The notes beneath the pieces are model-generated. The model worked only from the letters and a program-made list of their open reading frames with translations, was not told the DNA's origin and did not search any database. From positions 3,100,001 through 3,164,000 of the forward strand of contig NZ_CP051626.1 of NCBI RefSeq assembly GCF_012844365.1: DNA of 64,000 bases. Direction: 5' to 3'. This DNA comes from Brevibacterium sp. 'Marine' (lineage in GTDB: Bacteria; Actinomycetota; Actinomycetes; Actinomycetales; Brevibacteriaceae). The position numbers and the translations under genes were made by a program. This document shows, in pieces, positions 18,195 to 25,894 of this stretch (positions are counted from its first letter, which is position 1; each line of letters starts with the position of its first letter).

Positions 18195-18290
18195 CTGTGA
18201 GATTATTGAGGTGGTAGCAAGGAGTTCACCTCCTAGAGCGCCAAGTCGCAAGCCCACGTCTCAGACGTGGGTTTTTGCGTTGGGCCTCGT
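18195..18290 (+). ncRNA. Structured-RNA-like element upstream of the DUF3800 gene
   Basis: A compact stem-loop block ends about 30 nt before the DUF3800 ATG. It contains AGGAG-ttcac-CTCCT (18220-18234), an alternative GAGGTG/CACCTC pairing (18208-18213 with 18227-18232), and a strong CCCACGTC-tca-GACGTGGG hairpin (18253-18271) followed by TTTTT. The last is enclosed by CGCAA (18247-18251) and TTGCG (18275-18279). Structured RNAs called DUF3800 motifs are known from comparative genomics upstream of DUF3800 genes. I believe this is a member, but which numbered motif I cannot say. The final hairpin plus U-run would also end a short transcript. Confidence 0.6.
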
Positions 18291-18317
18291 GTCAGAGCCG
18301 CTGGGTAGAGTTTGCCC

Positions 18318-19211
18318 ATGCTGCTCGCCTATATCGATGAGATCGGTGAACCCGGCCCTTACGTCGCCAAAGACCACCCGAGATTCAACACTAATCCCGT
18401 CTTCGGCTATGCAGGCTTCGTCATTCCCGAAAGCTCGGCTCGGAGGTTCGGTCAGATCTTCACAGCAGAGAAGCGACGCGTCTTTGCCAGCGAGCTTCGG
18501 GGCGTGGAGAACCCGGGCCGCTGGGAGCGAAAGGGCTCAGATATCTTCACCCCAGACGCTTGGCGAAGTTACGGTGAGCAGATCCGTGTCTTTCGCGGAC
18601 TGATCAACAGGCTCGCAGAACTGAGCGGACGCGTCTTCTTCTATGCCGAACAGAAGGAGGTCGGCACCAGGAAGCAGGTGCGACTCTCCGATGAGCAACG
18701 CGAAGCTTCAGCTATGCGAGAGTCGGTCAATCGTCTCTGTCGTCACGCGGACAATTGCGGCGAGAATCTACTGATGCTGATGGACCAGATCAATGAGAAG
18801 CAACGGGCTGCAAGAGTAGCGACGATATACGCACACATATTCTCGCGTGCCCAAGAATTCAGGGAAATGAATGCTGCCATTGAGCCGCCCATGCACATCG
18901 ACAGTGCTCTCAGCTCCAATATTCAGTTTGCCGATTGGATAGCAGCATCTGTCAGCCGAGCCATCGACTACCAACTCGAACGCGAATCAAAGTACGACTG
19001 GGTACCTCAGGCTCTCGGCAGCCACATGCACCATCGCATCACATACGAATCCAAGCTTCGCCTCTGGCAGAGTTCGCTGGGCGATCTGAACAACTTCGAC
19101 GTATTCAAAGCCGAGAGGCCTTACCTGGATGGATTGCACACCGGGCCTATGAGTCCAGAAGATCTCGCGAAACTGCAAAAGGTCAAGCACGCTACTGTCA
19201 AACGAAAATAG
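18318..19211 (+). CDS. DUF3800 domain protein
   Basis: 297-residue protein with the DUF3800 layout. An N-terminal YIDEIGE motif (residues 5-11, family form Y-I-D-E-S-G) starts a beta strand. A helical, Arg/Glu-rich middle follows, then a C-terminal HIDSALSSNIQFADWIAASVSRAID (about 193-217), matching the conserved 'D..S.....Q.AD..A....R'. Aspartates D7, D195 and the AD pair suggest an RNase-H-like metal site; the family is predicted to be nuclease-like but is uncharacterised. The ATG at 18318 is chosen over a TTG two codons upstream. It is preceded by the structured element at 18195-18290. Codon use is a little less GC-rich than neighbours, hinting at mobility. Confidence 0.85.
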   Translation: MLLAYIDEIGEPGPYVAKDHPRFNTNPVFGYAGFVIPESSARRFGQIFTAEKRRVFASELRGVENPGRWERKGSDIFTPDAWRSYGEQIRVFRGLINRLAELSGRVFFYAEQKEVGTRKQVRLSDEQREASAMRESVNRLCRHADNCGENLLMLMDQINEKQRAARVATIYAHIFSRAQEFREMNAAIEPPMHIDSALSSNIQFADWIAASVSRAIDYQLERESKYDWVPQALGSHMHHRITYESKLRLWQSSLGDLNNFDVFKAERPYLDGLHTGPMSPEDLAKLQKVKHATVKRK

Positions 19212-19244
19212 TCCAAGTTCAGCTCCGCACTCCGCTGTGATGCC

Positions 19245-19709
19245 CTACTTCTGCCGATGCGCCCATTTCTCGTCGGGCATTCCCGGCCCTTTGGAGACGG
19301 TGACGATGTCAGGCTGCTGACCACAGGAGTCACAGCGAATCGAGCTGTGCACTTCGCCTTCACAGTCGTCGTGTCGGTAGATGATCGGCCTCCCGTTCGG
19401 CGCTTCCCAGCGATCTCCCCAGTCGGTGAACGCAATGAGCACGCCTTTGAGATCATGTCCCTTGTCGGTGAGCACGTACTCGACTCCGGATGGATTCGGC
19501 TGCCGAGTCATGACTCCGGCATCGACGAAGCCGTCGAGCCGCTTGGTGAGGATGTTGGTCGCCACTCCCAATCGCTTCTGGAAGTCGCCGAAGCGAGTGA
19601 CCCCGGCGAAGAGCGCGTTTCTGATGATCAGCAGGCTCCAGCGTTCGCCTACGATCTCCAAGGTCCGCGCGATCGAACACACTTCATCGTCATACGTTCT
19701 GCCCAACAT
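19245..19709 (-). CDS. HxlR family transcriptional regulator
   Basis: 154-residue winged helix regulator of the HxlR/MarR-like group. The signature CSIARTLEIVGERWSLLIIRNALFAGVTRFGDFQKRLGVATNILTKRLDGFVDAGVM is complete, with the wing YVLTDKGHDLKGVLIAFTDWGDRW. The C-terminus carries a conserved RCDSCGQ pair of cysteines as in the longer HxlR subgroup. It is divergent from a broken SRPBCC gene; two dyad-like sites in the spacer (19730-19746, 19771-19787) are probably its operators. Such pairs usually regulate the divergent gene in response to small electrophiles or aromatics; no effector can be inferred. Confidence 0.92.
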   Translation of the reverse strand: MLGRTYDDEVCSIARTLEIVGERWSLLIIRNALFAGVTRFGDFQKRLGVATNILTKRLDGFVDAGVMTRQPNPSGVEYVLTDKGHDLKGVLIAFTDWGDRWEAPNGRPIIYRHDDCEGEVHSSIRCDSCGQQPDIVTVSKGPGMPDEKWAHRQK

Positions 19710-19729
19710 AGAAGAGAGTCTACCTATTC

Positions 19730-19787
19730 ACTTGCATGACGAAAGCATAGGTGGGATGATCGATCCATCGACTTGCATGACGCAAGT
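19730..19787. promoter_or_regulatory. Pair of HxlR-operator-like sites
   Basis: ACTTGC-ATGAC-GCAAGT (19771-19787) is a perfect 6-bp-arm dyad. A diverged copy, ACTTGC-ATGAC-GAAAGC, lies 41 bp upstream (19730-19746), about four helical turns away on the same face. Both lie between the divergent HxlR and SRPBCC starts. Confidence 0.6.
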
Positions 19788-19823
19788 TGAGAGAACGACA
19801 AACAACGGCAAAGGAGCCTGACA

Positions 19824-20333
19824 ATGTCTGCACACAATCCCACTGCTCTTCCCGACACCGAATCAACATCGGACTTCACCTTCAGCTATGAGGTCACGCA
19901 ATCACCACACGCAGTCTTCGATGCGGTGACGAATGTGCGCGGCTGGTGGTCGCAGCGCATCGACGGGGCGACCGACCGCCTCGGCGAATTCGTCTACACG
20001 GTGCCGCAGATCCACACCACCCGCGCCGAGATCATCGAGCTGGTTCCCTCGGAACGGGTCGTCTAGAGAATCCTGGACAACCAGTTCGGAACCTCACCCG
20101 ACGAGATCGATGAGTGGGCCGGGACGACCGTCCGCTTCGACATCGAGCCCACGGGGTCAGGCACTCGGCTGACATTCACCCATGTGGGCTTGACCCCGGC
20201 GCTGGCCTGCTATGACGGATGCGCTCGAGGATGGACACGCCACGCCCACGACAGCCTGCACCAGCTCATCACGACGGGAGTGGGCAACCCGATCACTCCG
20301 GCGATCGAGGCCGAACTGATCACCGAGCCGTGA
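19824..20333 (+). pseudogene. SRPBCC/AHSA1 domain protein interrupted by an in-frame TAG
   Basis: The reading frame from ATG 19824 (AAAGGAG site) encodes a START/SRPBCC-like protein: FTFSYEVTQSPHAVFDAVTNVRGWWSQRIDG... VPQIHTTRAEIIELVPSERVV, then TAG at 20064-20066. The same frame then continues without further interruption as RILDNQFGTSPDEIDEWAGTTVRFDIEP... LTFTHVGLTP... WTRHAHDSLHQLITTGVGNP to TGA at 20331-20333. Relatives have Trp at this point (RVVWxVLDN), so a single TGG to TAG change explains it. The 170-codon frame keeps its coding character after the stop, implying a recent mutation, readthrough or a sequencing error. Confidence 0.85.
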
Positions 20334-20360
20334 CTTTCAGAACCTCGTATCTCGTCAGCA

Positions 20361-20430
20361 CCGACCGCTCGACTTAACGTCGCTGTATCAAGCTGTGCAT
20401 TGCGCGCTCGACGCTCAGGCGAGCGGTCGG
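20361..20430. repeat. 70-bp element with CCGACCGCTC / GAGCGGTCGG ends, copy 1
   Basis: Intergenic element with 10-bp inverted ends, exactly 70 bp, between the convergent SRPBCC pseudogene and the sugar permease. It shares the block GTCGCTGTATCAAG with copy 2 (25804-25873). Degenerate half-copies follow at 20451-20491 (CCGAGCGGTC, then the perfect palindrome GCTCAGCGCTGAGC). Confidence 0.8.
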
Positions 20431-20518
20431 CAGAGGGAGCTCTTGCGGAACCGAGCGGTCGACGACAACTTGAGCGCTCAGCGCTGAGCGGACGCCCCTG
20501 TGCCGCCGACTCGCCCTG

Positions 20519-21726
20519 CTACCCCCGCCCGACGTACCTCTGGCCGCGGCGGCTGAGCGCATCGATGACAACGGCTGCCAGCAGGACGAGCGCGGTGATG
20601 ATCTGCTGCGCATCGGAGTTGAAGCCGATGAGGTAGAGACCATTGTTGATCGCACCGACGACCAGCGCACCGAGCACCGCCGCCCATGCGGTTCCGCGAC
20701 CGCCGAAGAGCGAGGTGCCGCCGATGACAGCCGAGGCGATCGCATTGAGCAGGTCCTGCGTCGGCACGAGAGTCGAACCGGCGTTCGTTGTCACACCGGC
20801 CTTGATGAAGCCGAACAGCGCGGCCAGCACCCCGGCCGCCATGAAGACGCTGATCCGCACCCAAGTCACCCTGATACCAGAACGACGCGCCGCCTCGACC
20901 TTGCCGCCGACGGCGTAGATCGATCGGCCGTAGCGGGTCTTGCGCAGCACGAGGTCGATGATGATCGCGATGACCATCATGAGGAAGAAGGGCATCGCCA
21001 GACCGAAGTCCTGATTGACGAGGATGAGGAATCCGAATACGACCACCGTGAGCAGAGCGATGCGCACGATCACAGCTGCCCAGCTCGGGGCGTCGAGGCC
21101 CACGTGATGACGGCGCAGCTTGGAGTAGATGATTCCGGCACCGAAGCCGATGATCGCGATGGCACCGAATACATACGCCCAGATCGCCGGGAAGTAGAAG
21201 TTCGCGAAGTCGAAGGCGAAGGTGTCGGACATCGACAGGTTCTTCTGTGTGCCCAGGGTCGTCAGAGTCAATCCGGTGAAAGCGAGCAGACCGGCCAGTG
21301 TCACGACGAATGCCGGAATGCCGATGACGGCGAAGAACCAGCCTTGGATCGCACCGACGACGAGGCCGAGCAACAGCATGATGATGAGCGCCAGCGCAGG
21401 CGGCACACCTTGCCTGACGACGAGGACACCGAGCAGCGAGGCCGCCAGACCACCCAGCTGGGCGAGCGAGAGGTCGATCTCGCCGAGGAGCAGGATGAGG
21501 TTGATTCCCAGGGCGAGGATCGCGATGTAGGCGACCGTCGACGATAAGTTGACGAGGTTTGCCGGTGACAGGAAGCTGCTGTTCGCCGACTGGAAGACGA
21601 TGACGATGACGACGAGCGCGAGGATGACCGGAAGTGACCCGAGCTGCCCCTCGCGCACCCGTCGGACGAAAGTGCCGACGAAGCCCTCATGAGAGATGCG
21701 CTCATCGGTGATGAAGGAATTGCGGG

Positions 21727-21730
<4 letters not shown>
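20519..21730 (-). CDS. Sugar ABC transporter permease (XylH/RbsC family)
   Basis: 403-residue integral membrane permease of the carbohydrate-uptake-2 family. It has about ten helices, with the hallmark VAYIAILALGINLILLLGEIDLSLAQLGGLAASLLGVLVV and IGIPAFVVTLAGLLAFTGLTL, then YGRSIYAVGGKVEAARRSGI (EAA-like loop contacting the ATPase) and GTSLFGGRGTAWAAVLGALVVGAINNGLYLIGF. The size and arrangement fit xylose permease XylH more than RbsC (about 320). The start overlaps the ATPase stop by 4 nt (ATGA). Substrate is not provable here; no catabolic genes are adjacent. Confidence 0.9.
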
Positions 21731-22551
<821 letters not shown>

Positions 22552-22594
22552 CTGTTCCTACTTGTTTCGGTCGGGCGGCCCGACTTTGGGTTGC

Positions 22595-22632
22595 CCCTGC
22601 TGCCGGCACTTCATCGGGTGCCGGCAGCAGGG
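22595..22632 (-). terminator. Intra-operon hairpin between sugar-binding protein and ATPase genes
   Basis: Perfect 15-bp stem (CCCTGCTGCCGGCAC / GTGCCGGCAGCAGGG) with an 8-nt loop in the 134-nt gap between the binding-protein stop and ATPase start. Such stem-loops commonly stabilise the upstream message and reduce readthrough, giving binding protein in excess. A second small dyad (GTCGGGCGGCCCGAC) lies nearer the ATPase start. Confidence 0.75.
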
Positions 22633-22685
22633 ACGGTCATGTCACGTCTGCCGTGTCGCAGCGCAGACTCAGCTGCACGACCGAC

Positions 22686-23780
22686 TCACTTGACTCCGGC
22701 GTCTTCGCAGAGCTTCTCTACGCTTCCCGAACAGATGTCCTCGGCCTTGATCTGGTCGCCGACGATGTCCTTGATGTTGTCCTTGGTCACGACCTTGGCC
22801 TCGACGAAGTCCGTCGGAGTGTCCTTGTAGGTCGTTCCCGCATCGACGTCCTCTCCCGCAGCCAGAGCCACAGCGGCCTTGGCGGCGAACTCGGCCTGCG
22901 GTGGGATCGACTTGTAGATCGTGGCGAACTGGTCGCCTTTGAGGATGTTCTGCAGACCGTCGACCTCGGCATCCTGACCGGTGACGACGGTTTCGACCTT
23001 GGCCTTCTTCGTTGCAGCGATGACGCCGCCGGCAGTACCGTCGTTGGCCGCATAGATCGCGATCGGCTTCTCATCGCCGCCCTGCAGCTGGCCTTCGACC
23101 CATTGTCGGGCGTCGTCCGGGTTCCAGTCGAGAGTGTCGTGGCTGGCGGCGATGTCGACACCCGCGCCTTTGAGGGTCTCTTCGGCACCGGCCTTGAAGT
23201 CCGCGGCGTTCGGGTCCTTCGGGTCTCCGTTGACCATCCAAACCGGGCCCGACTTCGGATCGACGCCGGCGTCTTTGAGCCCGTCGAGGACGGCTTGGCC
23301 CTGCAGGTTGCCGATCTTCTTGTTGTCGAACGAGGTGTAGTACGCGGCGCCTTCGAAGAAGCGGTCGTAGGAGATGACCGGGATCTTCTTCGCTTCGGCC
23401 TTCGACAGTGCGGAGGAGACTGCCGAAGCGTCGACGGGATCGAGGACGATGGCGTCGACGCCTTCGGTCACAGCCGCTTCGACCTGTTGCTGCTGCTGAG
23501 TCGCGTCCTGGTTGGCGTTGCTGTACTTCACCTTCGCATCGGGGTTGGCCTCTTTGAGGTACTTCTCGAAGTTCGGTTTGTCGAGCGACTCGTAGCGAGT
23601 GGTCTTCGACTCGGGCAGCAGCAGGGCGATCGTGACGTCCCCGTCGCCGCCGGATCCGCTGTCCGCCTCGTCGTTTCCCTGGCCCTTCTGGTTGCCGCAG
23701 CCGCTGAGCGCAAGAGCACCGATCGCGACCGAGGCACCGAAGAGCGCCAGCTTCTTGTGGGACTTAAGGTTGTGCCTCAT
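22686..23780 (-). CDS. Sugar ABC transporter substrate-binding lipoprotein (XylF-like)
   Basis: 364-residue periplasmic-binding-protein family 1/4 lipoprotein. The signal peptide is short and basic with lipobox LALSGCG (Cys at about residue 28), followed by a Gly/Asp/Ser linker. The mature part has VTIALLLPESKTTRYESLDKPNFEKYL, VDAIVLDPVDASAVSSALSKAEAKKIPVISYDRFFEG, VWMVNGDPKDPNA and AIYAANDGTAGGVIAATKKA, TGQDAEVDGLQNILKGDQFATIYK. These resemble xylose-binding XylF. The start ATG at 23778-23780 (AAAGGT site) is preferred over one six codons upstream. It is directly downstream of a LacI-type operator. Confidence 0.92.
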   Translation of the reverse strand: MRHNLKSHKKLALFGASVAIGALALSGCGNQKGQGNDEADSGSGGDGDVTIALLLPESKTTRYESLDKPNFEKYLKEANPDAKVKYSNANQDATQQQQQVEAAVTEGVDAIVLDPVDASAVSSALSKAEAKKIPVISYDRFFEGAAYYTSFDNKKIGNLQGQAVLDGLKDAGVDPKSGPVWMVNGDPKDPNAADFKAGAEETLKGAGVDIAASHDTLDWNPDDARQWVEGQLQGGDEKPIAIYAANDGTAGGVIAATKKAKVETVVTGQDAEVDGLQNILKGDQFATIYKSIPPQAEFAAKAAVALAAGEDVDAGTTYKDTPTDFVEAKVVTKDNIKDIVGDQIKAEDICSGSVEKLCEDAGVK

Positions 23781-23799
23781 TGTGAACCTTTCAATCAAT

Positions 23800-23815
23800 C
23801 TGACAACGTTGTCAG
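23800..23815. promoter_or_regulatory. LacI-family operator upstream of the sugar ABC operon
   Basis: Perfect 16-bp palindrome CTGACAACGTTGTCAG with a central CG, typical of LacI-family sites, 20 bp before the binding-protein ATG and downstream of the lacI-type gene. Likely bound by the product of 23873-24970. Confidence 0.8.
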
Positions 23816-23872
23816 GCTGTTGAATATGATTCGCTGAACGCCGCCTGCTGTCAACTGTTTCGACAAAAGTTT

Positions 23873-24970
23873 TCAGCGGGTGTCCGGCGGTTCTTCACCG
23901 CTGCCACGAGCGATGATGCACAGTGCATTGTCGAAATCGGGCACGTTGTCGTCGACACGCCCACGCCCCATCGCCTCCGCCGCGATCGGGCCATTTCCCT
24001 CACCGAGGCGGCCCCCGCCTGCCCCGGCACCGCTAGGTTCCGCACCGGCCCGGAGCCTGCGGACCGCCTCGGCGGCAATGGATTCGACGTTGCGATCGAC
24101 GACGGTGACGTCGAGGAGTTCGGCCGTGGGGAAATCGTCGATGCCCACCAGGGCCGGCCATTCCCCGAGGCGGCGACAGGCATCGATGGCGCCCTGCGTG
24201 AGCGTGGCCGAGAGGGTGATGAGGGCGCCGGGGGCGCTGCGGGAGCCGAGCCAGGCGGCGACGACGTTCTTTGCGCTGGCTTCGTCGTGGGCGTCTTCGC
24301 GCATATAGGCGCGCCAGCCGACACCGCGACGGCCGGCGACGGCATCCTGGATTCCCTGCAGGCGGCGGGTGGTGATGAGGCTGGGCGATTGATCTCCGAT
24401 GACGCCGAGTGCCATGTGTCCGTGAGCGAGCAGCTGCTCGGCCGCGAGGCGTCCCGCTTCACGGTCATCACCTGCGACGATGCTGATGCCGGGACTGTCG
24501 ACCGCAGGGTCGAGGGAGACGATTCTGGTGCCCGGCGCCGAGGCGGCTCGCGCGTAGGTCTCGGCCGCCTCGGGGTGGGCGCGGATGACGATGATCCCGG
24601 TCAGATCGTTGGCGAGGCATTCGTCGAGGAAGGCTTCCTCCCGGTCGGGATCGTCACCGACCACGGTCACCACGGGGCGCAGGTCGACGGCTGCGAGTTC
24701 GGCTTCCACGGCGGCGAAGGCACGGGCCTGGAAGGCGTCCCCGGCATCGGAGAGGACCACGCCGATATACGGTGAGCGGCCTCCGGCACGCAAGCGCCGG
24801 GCCGTGGAATTGAGTCGGAATCCGAGTTCTTCTGCGGCGGCTTCGACCTTCTCTGCGGTCGAGGCGGCAACGTGCTTTTCGCCGTTGAGGACGCGGGAGG
24901 CCGTCTTGATGCTCACACCTGCGCGGGCAGCGACCGTGGCCAGGGTCGGCCGATCGTTCTGCTTCGCCAT
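23873..24970 (-). CDS. LacI family transcriptional regulator of the sugar ABC operon
   Basis: 365-residue regulator. Helix-turn-helix and hinge at residues 8-65 (PTLATVAARAGVSIKTASRVLNGEKHVAASTAEKVEAAAEELGFRLNSTARRL), then a sugar-binding domain (YIGVVLSDAGDAFQARAFAAVEAE, DLTGIIVIRAHPEA, ALGVIGDQSPSLITTRRLQGIQDAV, ALVGIDDFPTAELLDVTVV). The C-terminal tail (about 310-335) contains a Gly/Arg insertion, GAGGGRLGEGNGP, from a copy of the CCGAGGCGG repeat. It lies upstream of the transporter on the same strand, with its probable operator in between. Confidence 0.93.
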   Translation of the reverse strand: MAKQNDRPTLATVAARAGVSIKTASRVLNGEKHVAASTAEKVEAAAEELGFRLNSTARRLRAGGRSPYIGVVLSDAGDAFQARAFAAVEAELAAVDLRPVVTVVGDDPDREEAFLDECLANDLTGIIVIRAHPEAAETYARAASAPGTRIVSLDPAVDSPGISIVAGDDREAGRLAAEQLLAHGHMALGVIGDQSPSLITTRRLQGIQDAVAGRRGVGWRAYMREDAHDEASAKNVVAAWLGSRSAPGALITLSATLTQGAIDACRRLGEWPALVGIDDFPTAELLDVTVVDRNVESIAAEAVRRLRAGAEPSGAGAGGGRLGEGNGPIAAEAMGRGRVDDNVPDFDNALCIIARGSGEEPPDTR

Positions 24971-25066
24971 GTGCGCACCTTTGAGTCTGAGGACCGATTC
25001 GTGACTCTGCGCAGCGACGCGCAGGCAACCGTTGGAATGATACTAACCGCTGAGGTGAAGGATGAA

Positions 25067-25117
25067 CGCACTCGCCGAGGTGGGGCTCCGTTGCGAAGCC
25101 CCACCTCGGCGAGTGCG
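25067..25117. terminator. Perfect 21-bp-arm hairpin between TfoX-like and LacI genes
   Basis: Arms at 25067-25087 and 25097-25117 are exact reverse complements, with a 9-nt loop (CCGTTGCGA). It lies about 175 nt past the TfoX-like stop and 97 nt before the lacI start. The stem contains CTCGCCGAGG, so it is built from the same motif as the dispersed CCGAGGCGG family. Confidence 0.75.
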
Positions 25118-25190
25118 GCGTTCGGACTTCGGCGCCTCACCCACCGCTCAAGTCCGCGCCGACCGCGCGCATCGGCTCGGTCGCATCGCA

Positions 25191-25260
25191 TCGACCGCTC
25201 AAGTCAGCGCCGACCGCGCGCCGCATAGCTCGCTGCAGTGTCGCTAAGGTGAGCGGTCGG
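25191..25260. repeat. 70-bp element with CCGACCGCTC / GAGCGGTCGG ends, copy 3
   Basis: TCGACCGCTC at 25191 and GAGCGGTCGG ending at 25260, exactly 70 bp apart end to end. Its first 28 bases duplicate the adjacent stretch at 25145-25174 (CCGCTCAAGTCxGCGCCGACCGCGCGC), so a partial copy lies immediately before it. Intergenic, between the lacI gene and the TfoX-like gene. Confidence 0.75.
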
Positions 25261-25291
25261 CAGATAGCGGCCGCGTCAACGGTCCCCGGGA

Positions 25292-25639
25292 TCAGTCCGG
25301 CCGGCTCGTCACTGCCCGGTTGAAGTCCATGGCGGTCTCGATCCAGAATGCCAGCTGTTCGTCATCACGGACAGACTCTGCGCTTACGTTGATCCATCCC
25401 GGCCCCATGTTTCGCCCGGTTCCCATCTCGGCTTGGGCCGCATCCGGTCGCTTGAGGAGCTCGTCGTGCCGAGCGGCATCGACTCGCACCAGCAGATCGC
25501 CCGTCTTACCAGCACTGACGATCATCTTCTCGTTGACCATGACCGCGCGGCCGCCGAACATCGAGACCTCTCGGACCACGGGCCCTCCGGCAATGAGCGC
25601 ACGGATTCGTTCGACGAGTGAAGTCTGCTCGGGTGTCAT
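25292..25639 (-). CDS. TfoX/Sxy N-terminal domain protein
   Basis: 115-residue single-domain protein. It has the TfoX_N pattern: MTPEQTSLVERIRALIAGGP, REVSMFGGRAVMVNEKMIVSAGKTGDLLVRVD, and MGPGWINVSAESVRDDEQLAFWIETA. TfoX of Proteobacteria activates competence genes, but small actinobacterial members of this domain are uncharacterised and may not regulate transcription. The ATG at 25637-25639 has an AGAAGAG site; longer starts would extend into the hairpin at 25696-25736. It is flanked on both sides by 70-bp repeat elements. Confidence 0.85.
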   Translation of the reverse strand: MTPEQTSLVERIRALIAGGPVVREVSMFGGRAVMVNEKMIVSAGKTGDLLVRVDAARHDELLKRPDAAQAEMGTGRNMGPGWINVSAESVRDDEQLAFWIETAMDFNRAVTSRPD

Positions 25640-25695
25640 CGCATGCTCTTCTCTGGTCAGCGGTGCAGTCAAGGTCGCTTTCACTGTGAATGGTA

Positions 25696-25736
25696 CTCGC
25701 CGAGGCGGGATCTCTCTGGAGTCCCGCCTCGGCGAG
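25696..25736. terminator. 15-bp-arm hairpin made of the CTCGCCGAGGCGGGA motif
   Basis: Arms CTCGCCGAGGCGGGA (25696-25710) and TCCCGCCTCGGCGAG (25722-25736) around an 11-nt loop. It is an inverted pair of the dispersed repeat core. It lies between the siderophore operon and the TfoX-like gene, about 160 nt past the former's stop, so may terminate it. Confidence 0.65.
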
Positions 25737-25803
25737 GTTGTTCGTCGGTTCACCGACCGCTCAGCTCAGCTGCGAGCGCGCACTTCAGCTCGCCGTCATA
25801 TCA

Positions 25804-25873
25804 CCGACCGCTCGAGTTGCCGTCGCTGTATCAAGTTATGTGGCGAGCAGTCGGCGCCGAGGTGAGCGGTCGG
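25804..25873. repeat. 70-bp element with CCGACCGCTC / GAGCGGTCGG ends, copy 2
   Basis: Exactly 70 bp from CCGACCGCTC (25804) to GAGCGGTCGG (25873). Shares GTCGCTGTATCAAG with copy 1. A second CCGACCGCTC lies just before it (25753-25762), and the repeat ends 21 bp before the stop codon of the siderophore synthetase gene. Confidence 0.8.
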
Positions 25874-25894
25874 CGAGGTGGCTGTCAGGCCGCC

